A stretch of DNA of 29,824 bases from an uncultured bacterium (lineage in GTDB: Bacteria > Actinomycetota > UBA4738 > HRBIN12): NCBI GenBank assembly GCA_937881155.1, contig CALGFI010000254.1, positions 1 to 29,824 on the forward strand, written 5' to 3'. Numbering within the stretch: the first letter of the stretch is position 1; each line of letters opens with the position of its first letter. Below the pieces are notes generated by a model, which was not told where the DNA came from, searched no databases, and was given only the letters and a program-made list of their open reading frames with translations. Below are positions 7,715-15,658 of this stretch, in pieces. A program made the translations under genes and the position numbers.

Positions 7715-8926
7715 TCAGAAGTGGAGCATCGCCCACGGTGTGGGGTCCCACGTGAACATCGCGTCCGCCGTCCCGATCGCACCCGCCCGCTCCTCGCTCA
7801 CGCGCCCGGCGCGATGCAGCTGCGAGAAGGTGGATCCTCCGAGGTACACGGCGGCGAGCTCGTTCGTCGTCAGGAGCAGGTCAGCGTCGTCCTCGGTCTG
7901 TTCGCACGTTGCGCCTTCAGCACCGGAGTCTAGGGCGTAGCGCCCCTCGTTCCACGGGCAGAACGCGTCGCGCACGTCGAAGACGACACGCCCCTCGCGC
8001 GGATAGCGGCGGGAGGACAGCGCGCGAGAGATGTCGAGGAACCGAAGCCGCAGCGCATCCCTGAGGCGGAGGTTCAGCCTGCGCGGCTCACGAAGCAGGT
8101 GCAGTAGCGGCTCGTCGGCAGGAAGGCTCCACGCCGTGAGCTTCGACACCAGATCGAGATCCAGGACGAACCGCCACATCTGCGCGTAGGCCGACGGGTT
8201 CAGCGCGTCGAGCGCGTAGAGCTCCACCTCGTTCTGCGGCACCCCGCTCCAGTTGTGCTTGATCGTGTACACGGCGACGCCGTCGACGTCTTTGCCGGTT
8301 TCATGGAACGCGAAGAAGAACTTGCGCTCCTCGCCGAAGTGCTTCTCGGCGAACTCGTAGTCGAACCAATTCGGCTCCATCCTCATCGCACCCGGCCGCG
8401 TCAGCCGTGACTCGTCGAACATCGATAGGTACCGATCCTTCGCCGCGTCGCGTTCGAGCAGCCGGACGCGGCCGTCGCCCTCGGAGCCGGGGACGAACGC
8501 GCTCCTCGACGTCTCGATGTCGACGGACGCCTCGAACGTCGCGAGGCCGTACCCGAAGCGCCCGTAGATGCCGCCTTCCGATGCGAACAGCGCCGCGATG
8601 GCACATCCCTCGTCGCGGATGTCGTCGAGCTGACGGCGCATCAGCGCCGTGTTGACGCCTCGGCGGCGGTGCGTCGGAACGACGCCGACGCCGGTGATGC
8701 CGACCGTCGGGATCGTTCCGCCCGGCACGGTCATCTCGAACACGACGGAGGAGGCGCACCCGACGATGTCGTCTCCGTCGAACGCAGCGAGACAGCGCGC
8801 CGGGTCGATGACCTTGCGTTCGTTGTGAACGTCTTCCGGACGGACGTGACCGCCGAACGCGCTCTCGATGGCGCGCATCCACGTCTCGAACTCGTCCTCG
8901 GCGATCGTGCGGATCTCGACGTCCAT
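7715..8926 (-). CDS. Eis-like GNAT N-acetyltransferase
   Basis: Acetyl-CoA-dependent acetyltransferase of the Eis family (two GNAT modules plus an SCP2-like C-terminal domain, usually hexameric). In the 403-aa protein the acetyl-CoA loop is VGVVPTHRRRGVNTALM (about 80-96). The Eis motif EGGIYGRFGYG contains the likely general-acid tyrosine Y121, and the chain ends in Phe (AMLHF) as in Mycobacterium Eis, where the terminal carboxylate takes part in catalysis. Eis enzymes acetylate amines, including aminoglycosides; the natural substrate here is unknown, so no resistance role should be assumed. The start is ATG 8926, 13 bp after the PIG-L stop, placing it at the end of the dapB-containing transcript. 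Confidence 0.92.
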   Translation of the reverse strand: MDVEIRTIAEDEFETWMRAIESAFGGHVRPEDVHNERKVIDPARCLAAFDGDDIVGCASSVVFEMTVPGGTIPTVGITGVGVVPTHRRRGVNTALMRRQLDDIRDEGCAIAALFASEGGIYGRFGYGLATFEASVDIETSRSAFVPGSEGDGRVRLLERDAAKDRYLSMFDESRLTRPGAMRMEPNWFDYEFAEKHFGEERKFFFAFHETGKDVDGVAVYTIKHNWSGVPQNEVELYALDALNPSAYAQMWRFVLDLDLVSKLTAWSLPADEPLLHLLREPRRLNLRLRDALRLRFLDISRALSSRRYPREGRVVFDVRDAFCPWNEGRYALDSGAEGATCEQTEDDADLLLTTNELAAVYLGGSTFSQLHRAGRVSEERAGAIGTADAMFTWDPTPWAMLHF

Positions 8927-8939
8927 GGCGGACGTGAGC

Positions 8940-9719
8940 TTACGAGCCGGGCAACCCGTCGAACAGGCCGGTCAGCGCCGGACCTCCAGAGTGTGACTCG
9001 GGGAACCCGACGACGAACGCCTCGGTGGCCAGGATCTCGGGCCACACCTCGAACGGGACGTCCTGCAGCTCGGCCTGCGTCCGGTGCGCCCGGAGCGCCT
9101 CGAGCTTCCGGTCGTACACGTTCGAGCAGTCGACGATCATCCCGACCGACTCGTCGGGCACGCCGCGAGGCTGGAACGGCTGCGTCGAGTCGATCGCGGG
9201 CAAGCCGCGCACGCGCAGCAACTCGTTGAATCGGTCGAGCCGCGACTGCGGGAAGCAGATGTGCAGAAGTCGGTGAAAGCCGTCGGCGCCGGCGGCGCGG
9301 GCGGAATGGAACGCGGCCGTCGTCGCGGCGCCGACGGCGACGTGATCCGCGTGCCCGGTGATCCCGTCCGGGCCGAACGTCACGACGACATCGGGCGCGG
9401 CGCGCTGAAGCAGGTCCAGGTACACGGCGACGAGCGACTCTTGCGCGACGTCGGCGACGCCTCCGTCCGGATAGCGCAGGAAGTGGATCTCGGGCTCCAG
9501 GCCGAGGGCAGCCCATGACGCGCGATCCTCGGCTTCTCGGACGGTGCCGAGCGTCTCTCGCGTCGCAAGGATCGGGTCGGCGATCTGCCCCGCGTCACCG
9601 CTCGTCGTCATGACCAGCGTGACTTCGACGTCGTCTCCGGCGATCGATGCGAGCGAACCCGACACGCCGTAGGTGTCGTCGTTCGGGTGCGCGAGCACGC
9701 ACGCGACCCGGCGGGTCAT
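8940..9719 (-). CDS. PIG-L family deacetylase-like protein with altered active site
   Basis: The LmbE/PIG-L fold covers zinc-dependent deacetylases of N-acetylglucosamine derivatives, such as MshB and Mca of mycothiol metabolism. The 259-aa protein begins with the family beta-strand and the motif AHPNDDTYG where most members have AHPDDE. By spacing, H11 and D14 remain as zinc ligands with H126 (GHADH), while N13 replaces the aspartate that acts as general base in MshB. The rest of the fold is intact (TTSGDAGQ, VVVTFGPDGITGHADH). It may be a low-activity or repurposed member. ATG 9719 lies one base after the dapB stop, so it is probably cotranscribed with dapB and the Eis-like gene. Confidence 0.9.
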   Translation of the reverse strand: MTRRVACVLAHPNDDTYGVSGSLASIAGDDVEVTLVMTTSGDAGQIADPILATRETLGTVREAEDRASWAALGLEPEIHFLRYPDGGVADVAQESLVAVYLDLLQRAAPDVVVTFGPDGITGHADHVAVGAATTAAFHSARAAGADGFHRLLHICFPQSRLDRFNELLRVRGLPAIDSTQPFQPRGVPDESVGMIVDCSNVYDRKLEALRAHRTQAELQDVPFEVWPEILATEAFVVGFPESHSGGPALTGLFDGLPGS

Positions 9720-9720
9720 G

Positions 9721-10527
9721 TCAGCCCACGGGTGGAAGGTCGAGCAGCGGTTCGAGGCCCACCGTGAGGCCGGGCCGCGTCATCACGGCGCGCGCCGCCA
9801 TCAGGACGCCGGGGATGAACGAGCTTCGGTCGGTCGAGTCGTGACGGATCGTGAGCGTCTGCCCCTGCCCGCCGAAGATGACCTCGTGGTGGGCGACGAG
9901 GCCCGGCAGACGAACCGAATGCACGCGGATCCCGTCGAAATCCCCGCCTCGGACGCCGTCGAGGCTCTCCGGCATCGGGCCGCGCCACGGCTTCGAGCGC
10001 TCGTCGTGCAGGCGGTTCACGGTCGCGATCGCCGTCCCGGACGGCGCGTCGGCCTTGTTGTCGTGATGGAGCTCGACGATCTCGACGGCGGGGAAGAACC
10101 GAATGGCCTGGGATGCGAACCGCAGCATCAGCACGGCGCCCAGCGCGAAGTTCGACGCGACGATCACGTGCGTTTCGGACCCCTCGTCGGCGATCGCCTT
10201 CTCGATCGACTGCAGGTCCTCCTGCGTGATGCCCGTCGTCCCGACGACGAGATGAACGCCGTGGTCGATGCACCAGCGAACGTTTTCCATGACGACGTCC
10301 GGGTGCGTGAAGTCGATCGCGATCGCCGCCTCGGCCTCGAGGAGCCGTTCGAGCTCGTCGCTCACAGGGATTCCGAGCTTCGGCTGGCCGATCAGGGCGC
10401 CGACGTTCTCGCCGATCCTGGAACGATCGATCGCCGCGACGAGCGCGAGGTCGTCGGCCTCGGCTACCGCCCGGCACACCATCAGGCCCATCCGACCGCA
10501 GGCGCCGATGACGCCGACGCGGATCAC
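9721..10527 (-). CDS. dapB: 4-hydroxy-tetrahydrodipicolinate reductase
   Basis: NAD(P)H-dependent reductase, the second step of the diaminopimelate pathway after DapA. The N-terminal nucleotide-binding loop is VGVIGACGRMG. IDFTHPD, VGTTGI and ASNFALG follow, then the signature VELHHDNKADAPSGTA with catalytic H154/H155 and K158. I chose the GTG at 10527, which places MIRVGVIG at the N-terminus as in homologues and gives 268 aa. An upstream in-frame ATG at 10605 would add 26 Arg/Gly-rich residues and overlap the M16 gene, which seems less likely. AGGGGG lies nine bases before the GTG but is part of a small CCCCC/GGGGG hairpin (10537-10552). Confidence 0.95.
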   Translation of the reverse strand: MIRVGVIGACGRMGLMVCRAVAEADDLALVAAIDRSRIGENVGALIGQPKLGIPVSDELERLLEAEAAIAIDFTHPDVVMENVRWCIDHGVHLVVGTTGITQEDLQSIEKAIADEGSETHVIVASNFALGAVLMLRFASQAIRFFPAVEIVELHHDNKADAPSGTAIATVNRLHDERSKPWRGPMPESLDGVRGGDFDGIRVHSVRLPGLVAHHEVIFGGQGQTLTIRHDSTDRSSFIPGVLMAARAVMTRPGLTVGLEPLLDLPPVG

Positions 10528-10573
10528 CCGAGCGCGCCCCCTGCGCCGGGGGTCGGCACACCCTTCGCTTCGA

Positions 10574-11842
10574 TCACCGTGCTGCCCGCCCGATACTCCC
10601 GTCAACAGGCCCGAGCACCGTCGTCGTCATGGGCTGCGAGAGTACCCGCTCGGCCGCCCGCATCGCGTCATCCGGAGTCACGGCGGCGATCCTCGAGAGC
10701 AACTGGTTCACCGTCAGGATCTCGCCCTGGCTGATCTCGGACTTACCGAGCCGGGACATCCGCCCGCCGGGATCCTCCTGGGAGAGTACGAGCGAGCCCC
10801 GCATGTGGCCTTTCGCGCGGTCGAACTCGTCGGGCGACAGGCCCTTCTCGGCGACGTCCTCGAGCTGCGCCCGCACGATCGACATGACCTGCTTGGCACG
10901 CGCCGGCGTGGTCCCCGCGTAGGCGCTGAAGATGCCGGCGTCCGCGTACATCGAGTGGTAGCTGTAGACGCTGTAGGCGAGACCGAGCTTCTCGCGCACC
11001 TCCTGGAACAGCCGCGAGCTCATCCCGCCCCCGATCGCGTTGTTGACCACCCCGAACGCGAACCGATCATCGTCGTTGCGCGAGAGACCCGTCGTGCCGA
11101 TGCAGATGTGCGCCTGCTCGGTGTCGCGGCGCTTGACCAGCGTGCGACCCGACGACTCGGGCGCGCGGCCCGCCTTGCGCACCTTCCACGCCACCGGCCC
11201 CTCGCTCCGAACCGTTCCCGTCTCCATGCCCGAGGCGAGGAGCTCGAGCACCTGCTCGTGCTGGAGGTTGCCGACGGCGACCACCACGATGTTCCGGGGC
11301 ACGTAGTGCTTGCGCCAGTAACGGCGGACCTGATCGCGGGTGGCCGCGCGGATGCTCTTCTTGGTGCCGAGGATCGGCCGGCCCAACGGATGGTTCGGCC
11401 ACAGCGTCTCGGTGAACAGGTCGTGGATCAGGTCGTCCGGAGTGTCCTCGTGGACGTTGATCTCCTCCAGGATCACTTGCTTCTCGGACTCGAAATCGCC
11501 CTCACGGATCACCGAGCGCTGCAGCATGTCGGTCAGGTGCTCGACCGCCATCGGAAGGTCGCGATCGAGTACGCGGGAGTAGAAGCATGTGTACTCCTTC
11601 GCGGTGAACGCGTTCAGTTCGCCGCCGATCGCGTCGAACGCCTCGGCGATGTCGCGGGCGCTGCGCGTCTTCGTCCCCTTGAACAGGAGGTGCTCGAGGA
11701 AGTGACTCGAGCCGCTGACCGGCGGCGGCTCGTCGCGTGAACCCGCGAGAACCCAAAAGCCGAGCGCGACCGAACGCACGTCGGGCATGCGTTCGGTCAC
11801 GACGCGCAGGCCGGAGCCGAACTCCGTTCGACCGATCGCCAC
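10574..11842 (-). CDS. M16 family zinc peptidase (processing-peptidase-like)
   Basis: Inverzincin metallopeptidase; in actinobacteria this gene normally follows pnp. The 422-aa protein has the inverted zinc motif H47-F-L-E50-H51 followed by LLFKGT. E127 in VILEEINVHEDTP lies 76 residues after the second histidine, as expected for the third zinc ligand. The C-terminal half has the substrate-side R-x-x-Y-type block (LGLAYSVYSYHSMYADAG). The start is GTG 11842, 11 bp after the pnp stop, with TGAGG upstream. Substrates of bacterial relatives are poorly defined. Confidence 0.94.
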   Translation of the reverse strand: MAIGRTEFGSGLRVVTERMPDVRSVALGFWVLAGSRDEPPPVSGSSHFLEHLLFKGTKTRSARDIAEAFDAIGGELNAFTAKEYTCFYSRVLDRDLPMAVEHLTDMLQRSVIREGDFESEKQVILEEINVHEDTPDDLIHDLFTETLWPNHPLGRPILGTKKSIRAATRDQVRRYWRKHYVPRNIVVVAVGNLQHEQVLELLASGMETGTVRSEGPVAWKVRKAGRAPESSGRTLVKRRDTEQAHICIGTTGLSRNDDDRFAFGVVNNAIGGGMSSRLFQEVREKLGLAYSVYSYHSMYADAGIFSAYAGTTPARAKQVMSIVRAQLEDVAEKGLSPDEFDRAKGHMRGSLVLSQEDPGGRMSRLGKSEISQGEILTVNQLLSRIAAVTPDDAMRAAERVLSQPMTTTVLGPVDGSIGRAAR

Positions 11843-11853
11843 CGAAGCGAGCC

Positions 11854-14127
11854 TCAGTCCCGGTCTCGGCGTTCGCGCGGACGGCGGTCACGGTCGCGCG
11901 GACCTCTTCGATCGCGGTCCCGCCGCGGCGGACGATCTTGCGATACCTCCGGCTCCATGCCTTCAGGGATGGCCCACTCCTCGCCGACCGGCCGGAGCGA
12001 GATCTTCCCCCGATCGTCGATGTCCTGGACCTCGACCTCGATCGTGGCCCCCACCTTCACGGCCTCCTCGACGCTCGCGAGGCGCTTCCCGCGGCCGAGC
12101 TTGGAGATGTGGATCAGGCCGTCGCGTCCGGGAACCAGGTTCACGAACGCACCGAACGTCGTCGTGTTCACGACCGTTCCGGTGAAGTGCTCGCCGACCG
12201 TGATCGGCCGTGGGTTGGCGATCTCGTCGATGATCCTCGCGGCCTCGTCGGCCCCGGCGCCCTCGCGTGCGCCGATGAACACCGTGCCGTCGTCCTGGAT
12301 GTCGATGTCGGCTCCGGTCATCGCGACGATCTCGTTGATCCGCTTGCCCTTGGGGCCGATCACCTCGCCGATCTTGTCGACGGGGATCTGCAGCGTGAGG
12401 ATGCGCGGCGCCTTGGGGTTCACCTCTGTGCGAGGGACCGGGATTGCCTGCTGCATGACGTCGAGGATCTTCAGGCGAGCGTCCTTCGCCTGCTGCAACG
12501 CGCCGGCAAGGACGTCGCCCGGAAGGCCGGTGACCTTCATGTCGAGCTGGATGGCCGTGACGAAGTCCTTGGTCCCGGCCACCTTGAAGTCCATGTCACC
12601 GAGGGCGTCCTCGGCCCCGAGGATGTCCGTCAGCGTCACGAACGTTCCCTCGTCGGCGATCATCCCCATGGCGATCCCCGCGACCGGCGCCTTGATTGGG
12701 ACGCCGGCATCCATCAGCGACAGGCTCGACGCGCACACGCTCGCCATCGACGTCGAGCCGTTCGATCCGAGCACGTCCGACACCAGCCGAAGCGTGTAGG
12801 GAAACTCCTCCTCCGGTGGGATGACCGGAACGAGCGCTCGCTCGGCGAGCGCGCCGTGACCGATCTCCCGGCGGCGCGGCGATCCGATCCGCCCGACCTC
12901 GCCGGTCGAGAACGGCGGGAAGTTGTAGTGGTGGATGTAGCGCTTGGTGTCCTCGGGATCGAGCGTGTCGATCATCTGAGTCATGCGCAGCATCCCGAGC
13001 GTGGTGACGTTCAGGACCTGCGTCTCGCCCCGCTGGAACAGACTCGAGCCGTGAGCGCGCGGCACGAGACCGACCTCCGCCGACAGCGGACGGATGTCTC
13101 GAGGCCCGCGCCCGTCCAGTCGCACGCCGTGCTCGACGACGCGCGCCCGCATGATCTTCTTCTGGAGGTCCTTCCACGCCGGCGCGATCTCTGACTGTCT
13201 CGCCTGATACGTCTGTTCGCCCCACGTCTCGAGCAGGTGGCCCTTCAGCGCCTCCTTGATCTCCTCGAAGGCGGTTTCCCGCTCCTGCTTGTCGGGCACG
13301 ATCGCCGTCTCGAGCCGCTCCTTGGCGAACGCCTCCACGATCGTCCACGTGTCGGCGGCGTAGAGAGGGCGCGGCTCGAACTGCTGCGGCTTCACGTCGA
13401 GCTTCGCGACGAACTCGAGCTGGAAGTCGATCAGTTCACCGATCGCGCGCTTGGCCTCGTCGAGCCCTCGAGCGACGACCTCCTCCGTGGGCGCGGTTGC
13501 GCCCTCGCCTGCCCCGAGGAGTTGCATCGCGTTGTCCGGTGCCTCGCCCTCGATCATGAGGATGTCGATGTCGCCCGCGTCGTTGCGGCGTCCGGCGACG
13601 ACGATGTCGAACGTCGCCCCGTCCACCTGCTGGAACGTCGGGTTCACGACCCACTCGCCGTCGATCAGCCCGAGCCGGACAGACCCCACCGGTCCCTCGA
13701 ACGGGATGCCGCTGATCATCGTGGCAAGGCTCGCGGAGTTCATGCCCGGGATGTCGTACGGGTTCGCCATGTCGACCGAGAGCACAGTGATCACGACCTG
13801 CACCTCGTCGCGGTAGCCGTCCTTGAAGCTCGGTCGCATCGGCCGGTCGATGAGGCGCGCGGTGAGGATCGCGGTCTCGGAGGGCCGCCCTTCGCGACGG
13901 AAGAACCCGCCGGGGATCTTGCCGGCGGCATACATCCGTTCCTCGACGTCGATCGTGAGCGGGAAGAAGTCGATTCCCTCCCGCGGGGCCGCGGTCGTGC
14001 ACGTCGCGAGCACCTGGGTCTCGCCGTACGTGACGACGCACGAGCCTTCGGCCTGCGGAGCGAGCCTGCCGGCCTCGAACGTCAGTGTTTGATTCCCGAA
14101 CTGTCGGGACAGTGTGGTGGTGGCCAT
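11854..14127 (-). CDS. pnp: Polyribonucleotide nucleotidyltransferase (PNPase)
   Basis: Phosphate-dependent 3'-5' exoribonuclease in RNA turnover, working alongside RNase J. The 757-aa chain has two RNase PH-like cores (first with RREGRPSETAILTARLIDRP, second with the RGETQVLNVTTLG and GSNGSTSMASVCA blocks) joined by the alpha-helical linker. A KH domain (IGEVIGPKGKRINEI) and an S1 domain (GTVVNTTTFGAFVNL, DGLIHISKLG) follow. The tail after the S1 domain is about 30 residues made almost only of Arg, Asp and Pro. The start is ATG 14127 with AAGGAGGA about eight bases upstream. It follows rpsO after a 243-bp spacer with two stem-loops. Confidence 0.98.
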   Translation of the reverse strand: MATTTLSRQFGNQTLTFEAGRLAPQAEGSCVVTYGETQVLATCTTAAPREGIDFFPLTIDVEERMYAAGKIPGGFFRREGRPSETAILTARLIDRPMRPSFKDGYRDEVQVVITVLSVDMANPYDIPGMNSASLATMISGIPFEGPVGSVRLGLIDGEWVVNPTFQQVDGATFDIVVAGRRNDAGDIDILMIEGEAPDNAMQLLGAGEGATAPTEEVVARGLDEAKRAIGELIDFQLEFVAKLDVKPQQFEPRPLYAADTWTIVEAFAKERLETAIVPDKQERETAFEEIKEALKGHLLETWGEQTYQARQSEIAPAWKDLQKKIMRARVVEHGVRLDGRGPRDIRPLSAEVGLVPRAHGSSLFQRGETQVLNVTTLGMLRMTQMIDTLDPEDTKRYIHHYNFPPFSTGEVGRIGSPRRREIGHGALAERALVPVIPPEEEFPYTLRLVSDVLGSNGSTSMASVCASSLSLMDAGVPIKAPVAGIAMGMIADEGTFVTLTDILGAEDALGDMDFKVAGTKDFVTAIQLDMKVTGLPGDVLAGALQQAKDARLKILDVMQQAIPVPRTEVNPKAPRILTLQIPVDKIGEVIGPKGKRINEIVAMTGADIDIQDDGTVFIGAREGAGADEAARIIDEIANPRPITVGEHFTGTVVNTTTFGAFVNLVPGRDGLIHISKLGRGKRLASVEEAVKVGATIEVEVQDIDDRGKISLRPVGEEWAIPEGMEPEVSQDRPPRRDRDRRGPRDRDRRPRERRDRD

Positions 14128-14295
14128 CGGCCATTCCTCCTTCGAGAGCTGGGTCGCGCGGCGCCACTCGCCGCTCGAGCATGAGGAGGCGGAGCGGCCG
14201 GTTGTCAGTGGTGAACCGCCGGGGTTGTCACCGCGCGCACGACACTCGCTTCGCTGCCGTGCTAGCCCGACACCCCATCGGAGGTTCGCGACTGA

Positions 14296-14328
14296 GAACC
14301 GACCGGAGGTCTGCCTCCGAGACGGTTC
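14296..14328 (-). promoter_or_regulatory. Long stem-loop in the pnp leader
   Basis: Outer arms GAACCG (14296-14301) and CGGTTC (14323-14328) and inner arms CGGAGG (14304-14309) and CCTCCG (14314-14319) are exact complements. They are separated by a 2/3-base internal loop and closed by a 4-base loop. This gives 12 base pairs in about 33 nt, with no T-run after it on the minus strand. It is more like an RNase III or regulatory hairpin than an intrinsic terminator. Confidence 0.6.
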
Positions 14329-14336
14329 AGTGAGGT

Positions 14337-14368
14337 ATCGGCATCCCTCCTACGAGAGCGGCGCCGAT
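14337..14368 (-). terminator. Stem-loop just after rpsO
   Basis: ATCGGC (14337-14342) and GCCGAT (14363-14368) pair exactly and extend by a few pairs beyond a G/A mismatch, around a loop of about 20 bases. It starts two bases after the rpsO stop. There is no T-tract, so it may be a weak terminator, a processing site, or a barrier that protects the rpsO 3' end. Confidence 0.4.
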
Positions 14369-14370
14369 CC

Positions 14371-14640
14371 CTATCGCCTGAGTCCCAGGCGGGCCACGAG
14401 ATCGCGGTACCGCTCGATGTCCTCACGCCGCAAGTACTCCAGCAGTCTGCGGCGGCGGCCGACGAGCTTCAGCAGGCCACGGCGCGACGAGTGGTCCCTC
14501 TCGTGCGCCTTCAGATGCTCGGTGAGCGCGGAGATCCGCGTGCTCATCACGGCGATCTGCACCTCGGCGGAGCCGGTATCGGCGTCCGAGCGGCGGTGCG
14601 ACTGGATGATCTCGGCTTTCTGGGTCTTCGTCAGCGTCAT
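14371..14640 (-). CDS. rpsO: 30S ribosomal protein S15
   Basis: Primary 16S rRNA-binding protein of the small-subunit platform. The 89-aa length is the family norm, and the sequence shows the S15 signature DTGSAEVQIAVMSTRI, LTEHLKAHERDHSSRRGLL and VGRRRRLLEYLRR. The start is ATG 14640. No strong Shine-Dalgarno precedes it; a TAGCCT box lies just upstream. It is followed by pnp, as in many bacteria. Confidence 0.98.
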   Translation of the reverse strand: MTLTKTQKAEIIQSHRRSDADTGSAEVQIAVMSTRISALTEHLKAHERDHSSRRGLLKLVGRRRRLLEYLRREDIERYRDLVARLGLRR

Positions 14641-14651
14641 GACCAGCGGAA

Positions 14652-14657
14652 AGGCTA
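14652..14657 (-). promoter_or_regulatory. Possible -10 box of rpsO
   Basis: On the minus strand TAGCCT lies 11 bases before the rpsO ATG in the 56-bp spacer after ribF. It fits TAnnnT and, with the missing Shine-Dalgarno, hints at a very short leader. No clear -35 box is seen. Confidence 0.3.
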
Positions 14658-14696
14658 CCAGACGGTCTCGTTCGGCCTCGCAACGTGCAGGCCGGT

Positions 14697-15641
14697 TTAC
14701 GGATCCGATCCTGTCACGAGGTCGACGATGTCACGGGTCCGCCGCACGTCTTCATCGATCGCTCCGACGAGGTCGTCGGGCGTCTCGAACCGCACCTCCG
14801 GCCGAAGGTATGCCCAGAACTCCACCGACATCTCCCGTCCGACGAGGTCGCCGTCGAAGTCCAATAGATAGGACTCCACGTGGAGTGGTTCCGTGCCGAA
14901 CGTCGGATTCGTTCCGACGTCGATAGCGGCTACGTGGCGTTCGCCGTCGAACCCGACCGCGCCCGCGTAGACGCCCTGGCCGGGGAGCAGCAGTCGAGGC
15001 CACGTCTGCAGATTGGCCGTCGGATAGCCGAGCCCGCGACCCCGACCCGCGCCGCTTACGACGGTTCCGTCCAGGACGAATCTTCGACCCAGCGCGACCC
15101 GCGGCCACTCGAGGTCGCCGCGCGAGAGCGCCTCGCGGATCGACGACGACGAGATGGGGCGCTCGCCCGCCTGTTGGATCTCGACCGCGTCCGCGCGGAA
15201 CCCGAATCGCTCCCCTTCCGTCGCCAACGTCGCGAAGGTGCCCAGCGCCCTGTGCCCGAACGTGAAGTTCGCGCCGACGACGCATCGAACGGCATGGAGG
15301 CCGTCCCGAAGAACCTCGGACATGAAGCGTTCTGCCGGCCACCGCGAGAACTCCTCGGTGAACTCGAGGACGACCACCACGTCGATGCCGGTCTCCTGGA
15401 TCAGCGCCGCCTTTCGATCGACCGTCGTGAGGAGCCTGGGGACACGGTCTGGCGTGAGGACCTCGCGAGGGTGCCGGTCGAACGTGACCGCGACGGCGGG
15501 CACGCCTTCGTCGCGAGCGGCCGCGACGGTGGCGGAGAGCACCGCACGGTGCCCCAGGTGAACGCCGTCGAAGAACCCGATCGTCGCGACCGTCGCTTGA
15601 TGTGCGACCGGGAGCGCGTCCAGGCCGAGGATCCGTTCCAC
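14697..15641 (-). CDS. ribF: Bifunctional riboflavin kinase / FAD synthetase
   Basis: Converts riboflavin to FMN and then FAD. The N-terminal FMN adenylyltransferase module shows GFFDGVHLGH (22-31), VTFDRHPREVL, GANFTFGHRALG and ISSSSIREAL. The C-terminal flavokinase module shows GRGRGLGYPTANL and VGTNPTFG. The 314-aa length is typical. The start is GTG 15641, 17 bp after the truB stop, without a good ribosome-binding site. The truB-ribF-rpsO order is standard for this block. Confidence 0.97.
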   Translation of the reverse strand: MERILGLDALPVAHQATVATIGFFDGVHLGHRAVLSATVAAARDEGVPAVAVTFDRHPREVLTPDRVPRLLTTVDRKAALIQETGIDVVVVLEFTEEFSRWPAERFMSEVLRDGLHAVRCVVGANFTFGHRALGTFATLATEGERFGFRADAVEIQQAGERPISSSSIREALSRGDLEWPRVALGRRFVLDGTVVSGAGRGRGLGYPTANLQTWPRLLLPGQGVYAGAVGFDGERHVAAIDVGTNPTFGTEPLHVESYLLDFDGDLVGREMSVEFWAYLRPEVRFETPDDLVGAIDEDVRRTRDIVDLVTGSDP

Positions 15642-15658
15642 GCGCCGGAGGGTAGCGA

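Larger units (their letters stand above)
14128..14370 (-). other. rpsO-pnp intergenic leader region
   Basis: A 243-bp stretch without a gene, unusually long in this compact block. It holds two separate inverted repeats near the rpsO side (listed separately) and the pnp ribosome-binding site at 14132-14139. In E. coli the rpsO-pnp spacer is a stem-loop cut by RNase III, through which PNPase represses its own synthesis. The position and structure here suggest comparable control, but this is inference. Confidence 0.5.

Noticed and set aside
10537..10552. CCCCC/GGGGG hairpin before dapB as a terminator
   Set aside because: Only five pairs and no T-tract; more likely incidental to GC-rich sequence, though it could partly mask the ribosome-binding site.
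10528..10605. ATG start at 10605 for dapB
   Set aside because: Adds 26 Arg/Gly-rich residues that DapB does not have and overlaps the M16 gene; GTG 10527 gives the normal N-terminus.
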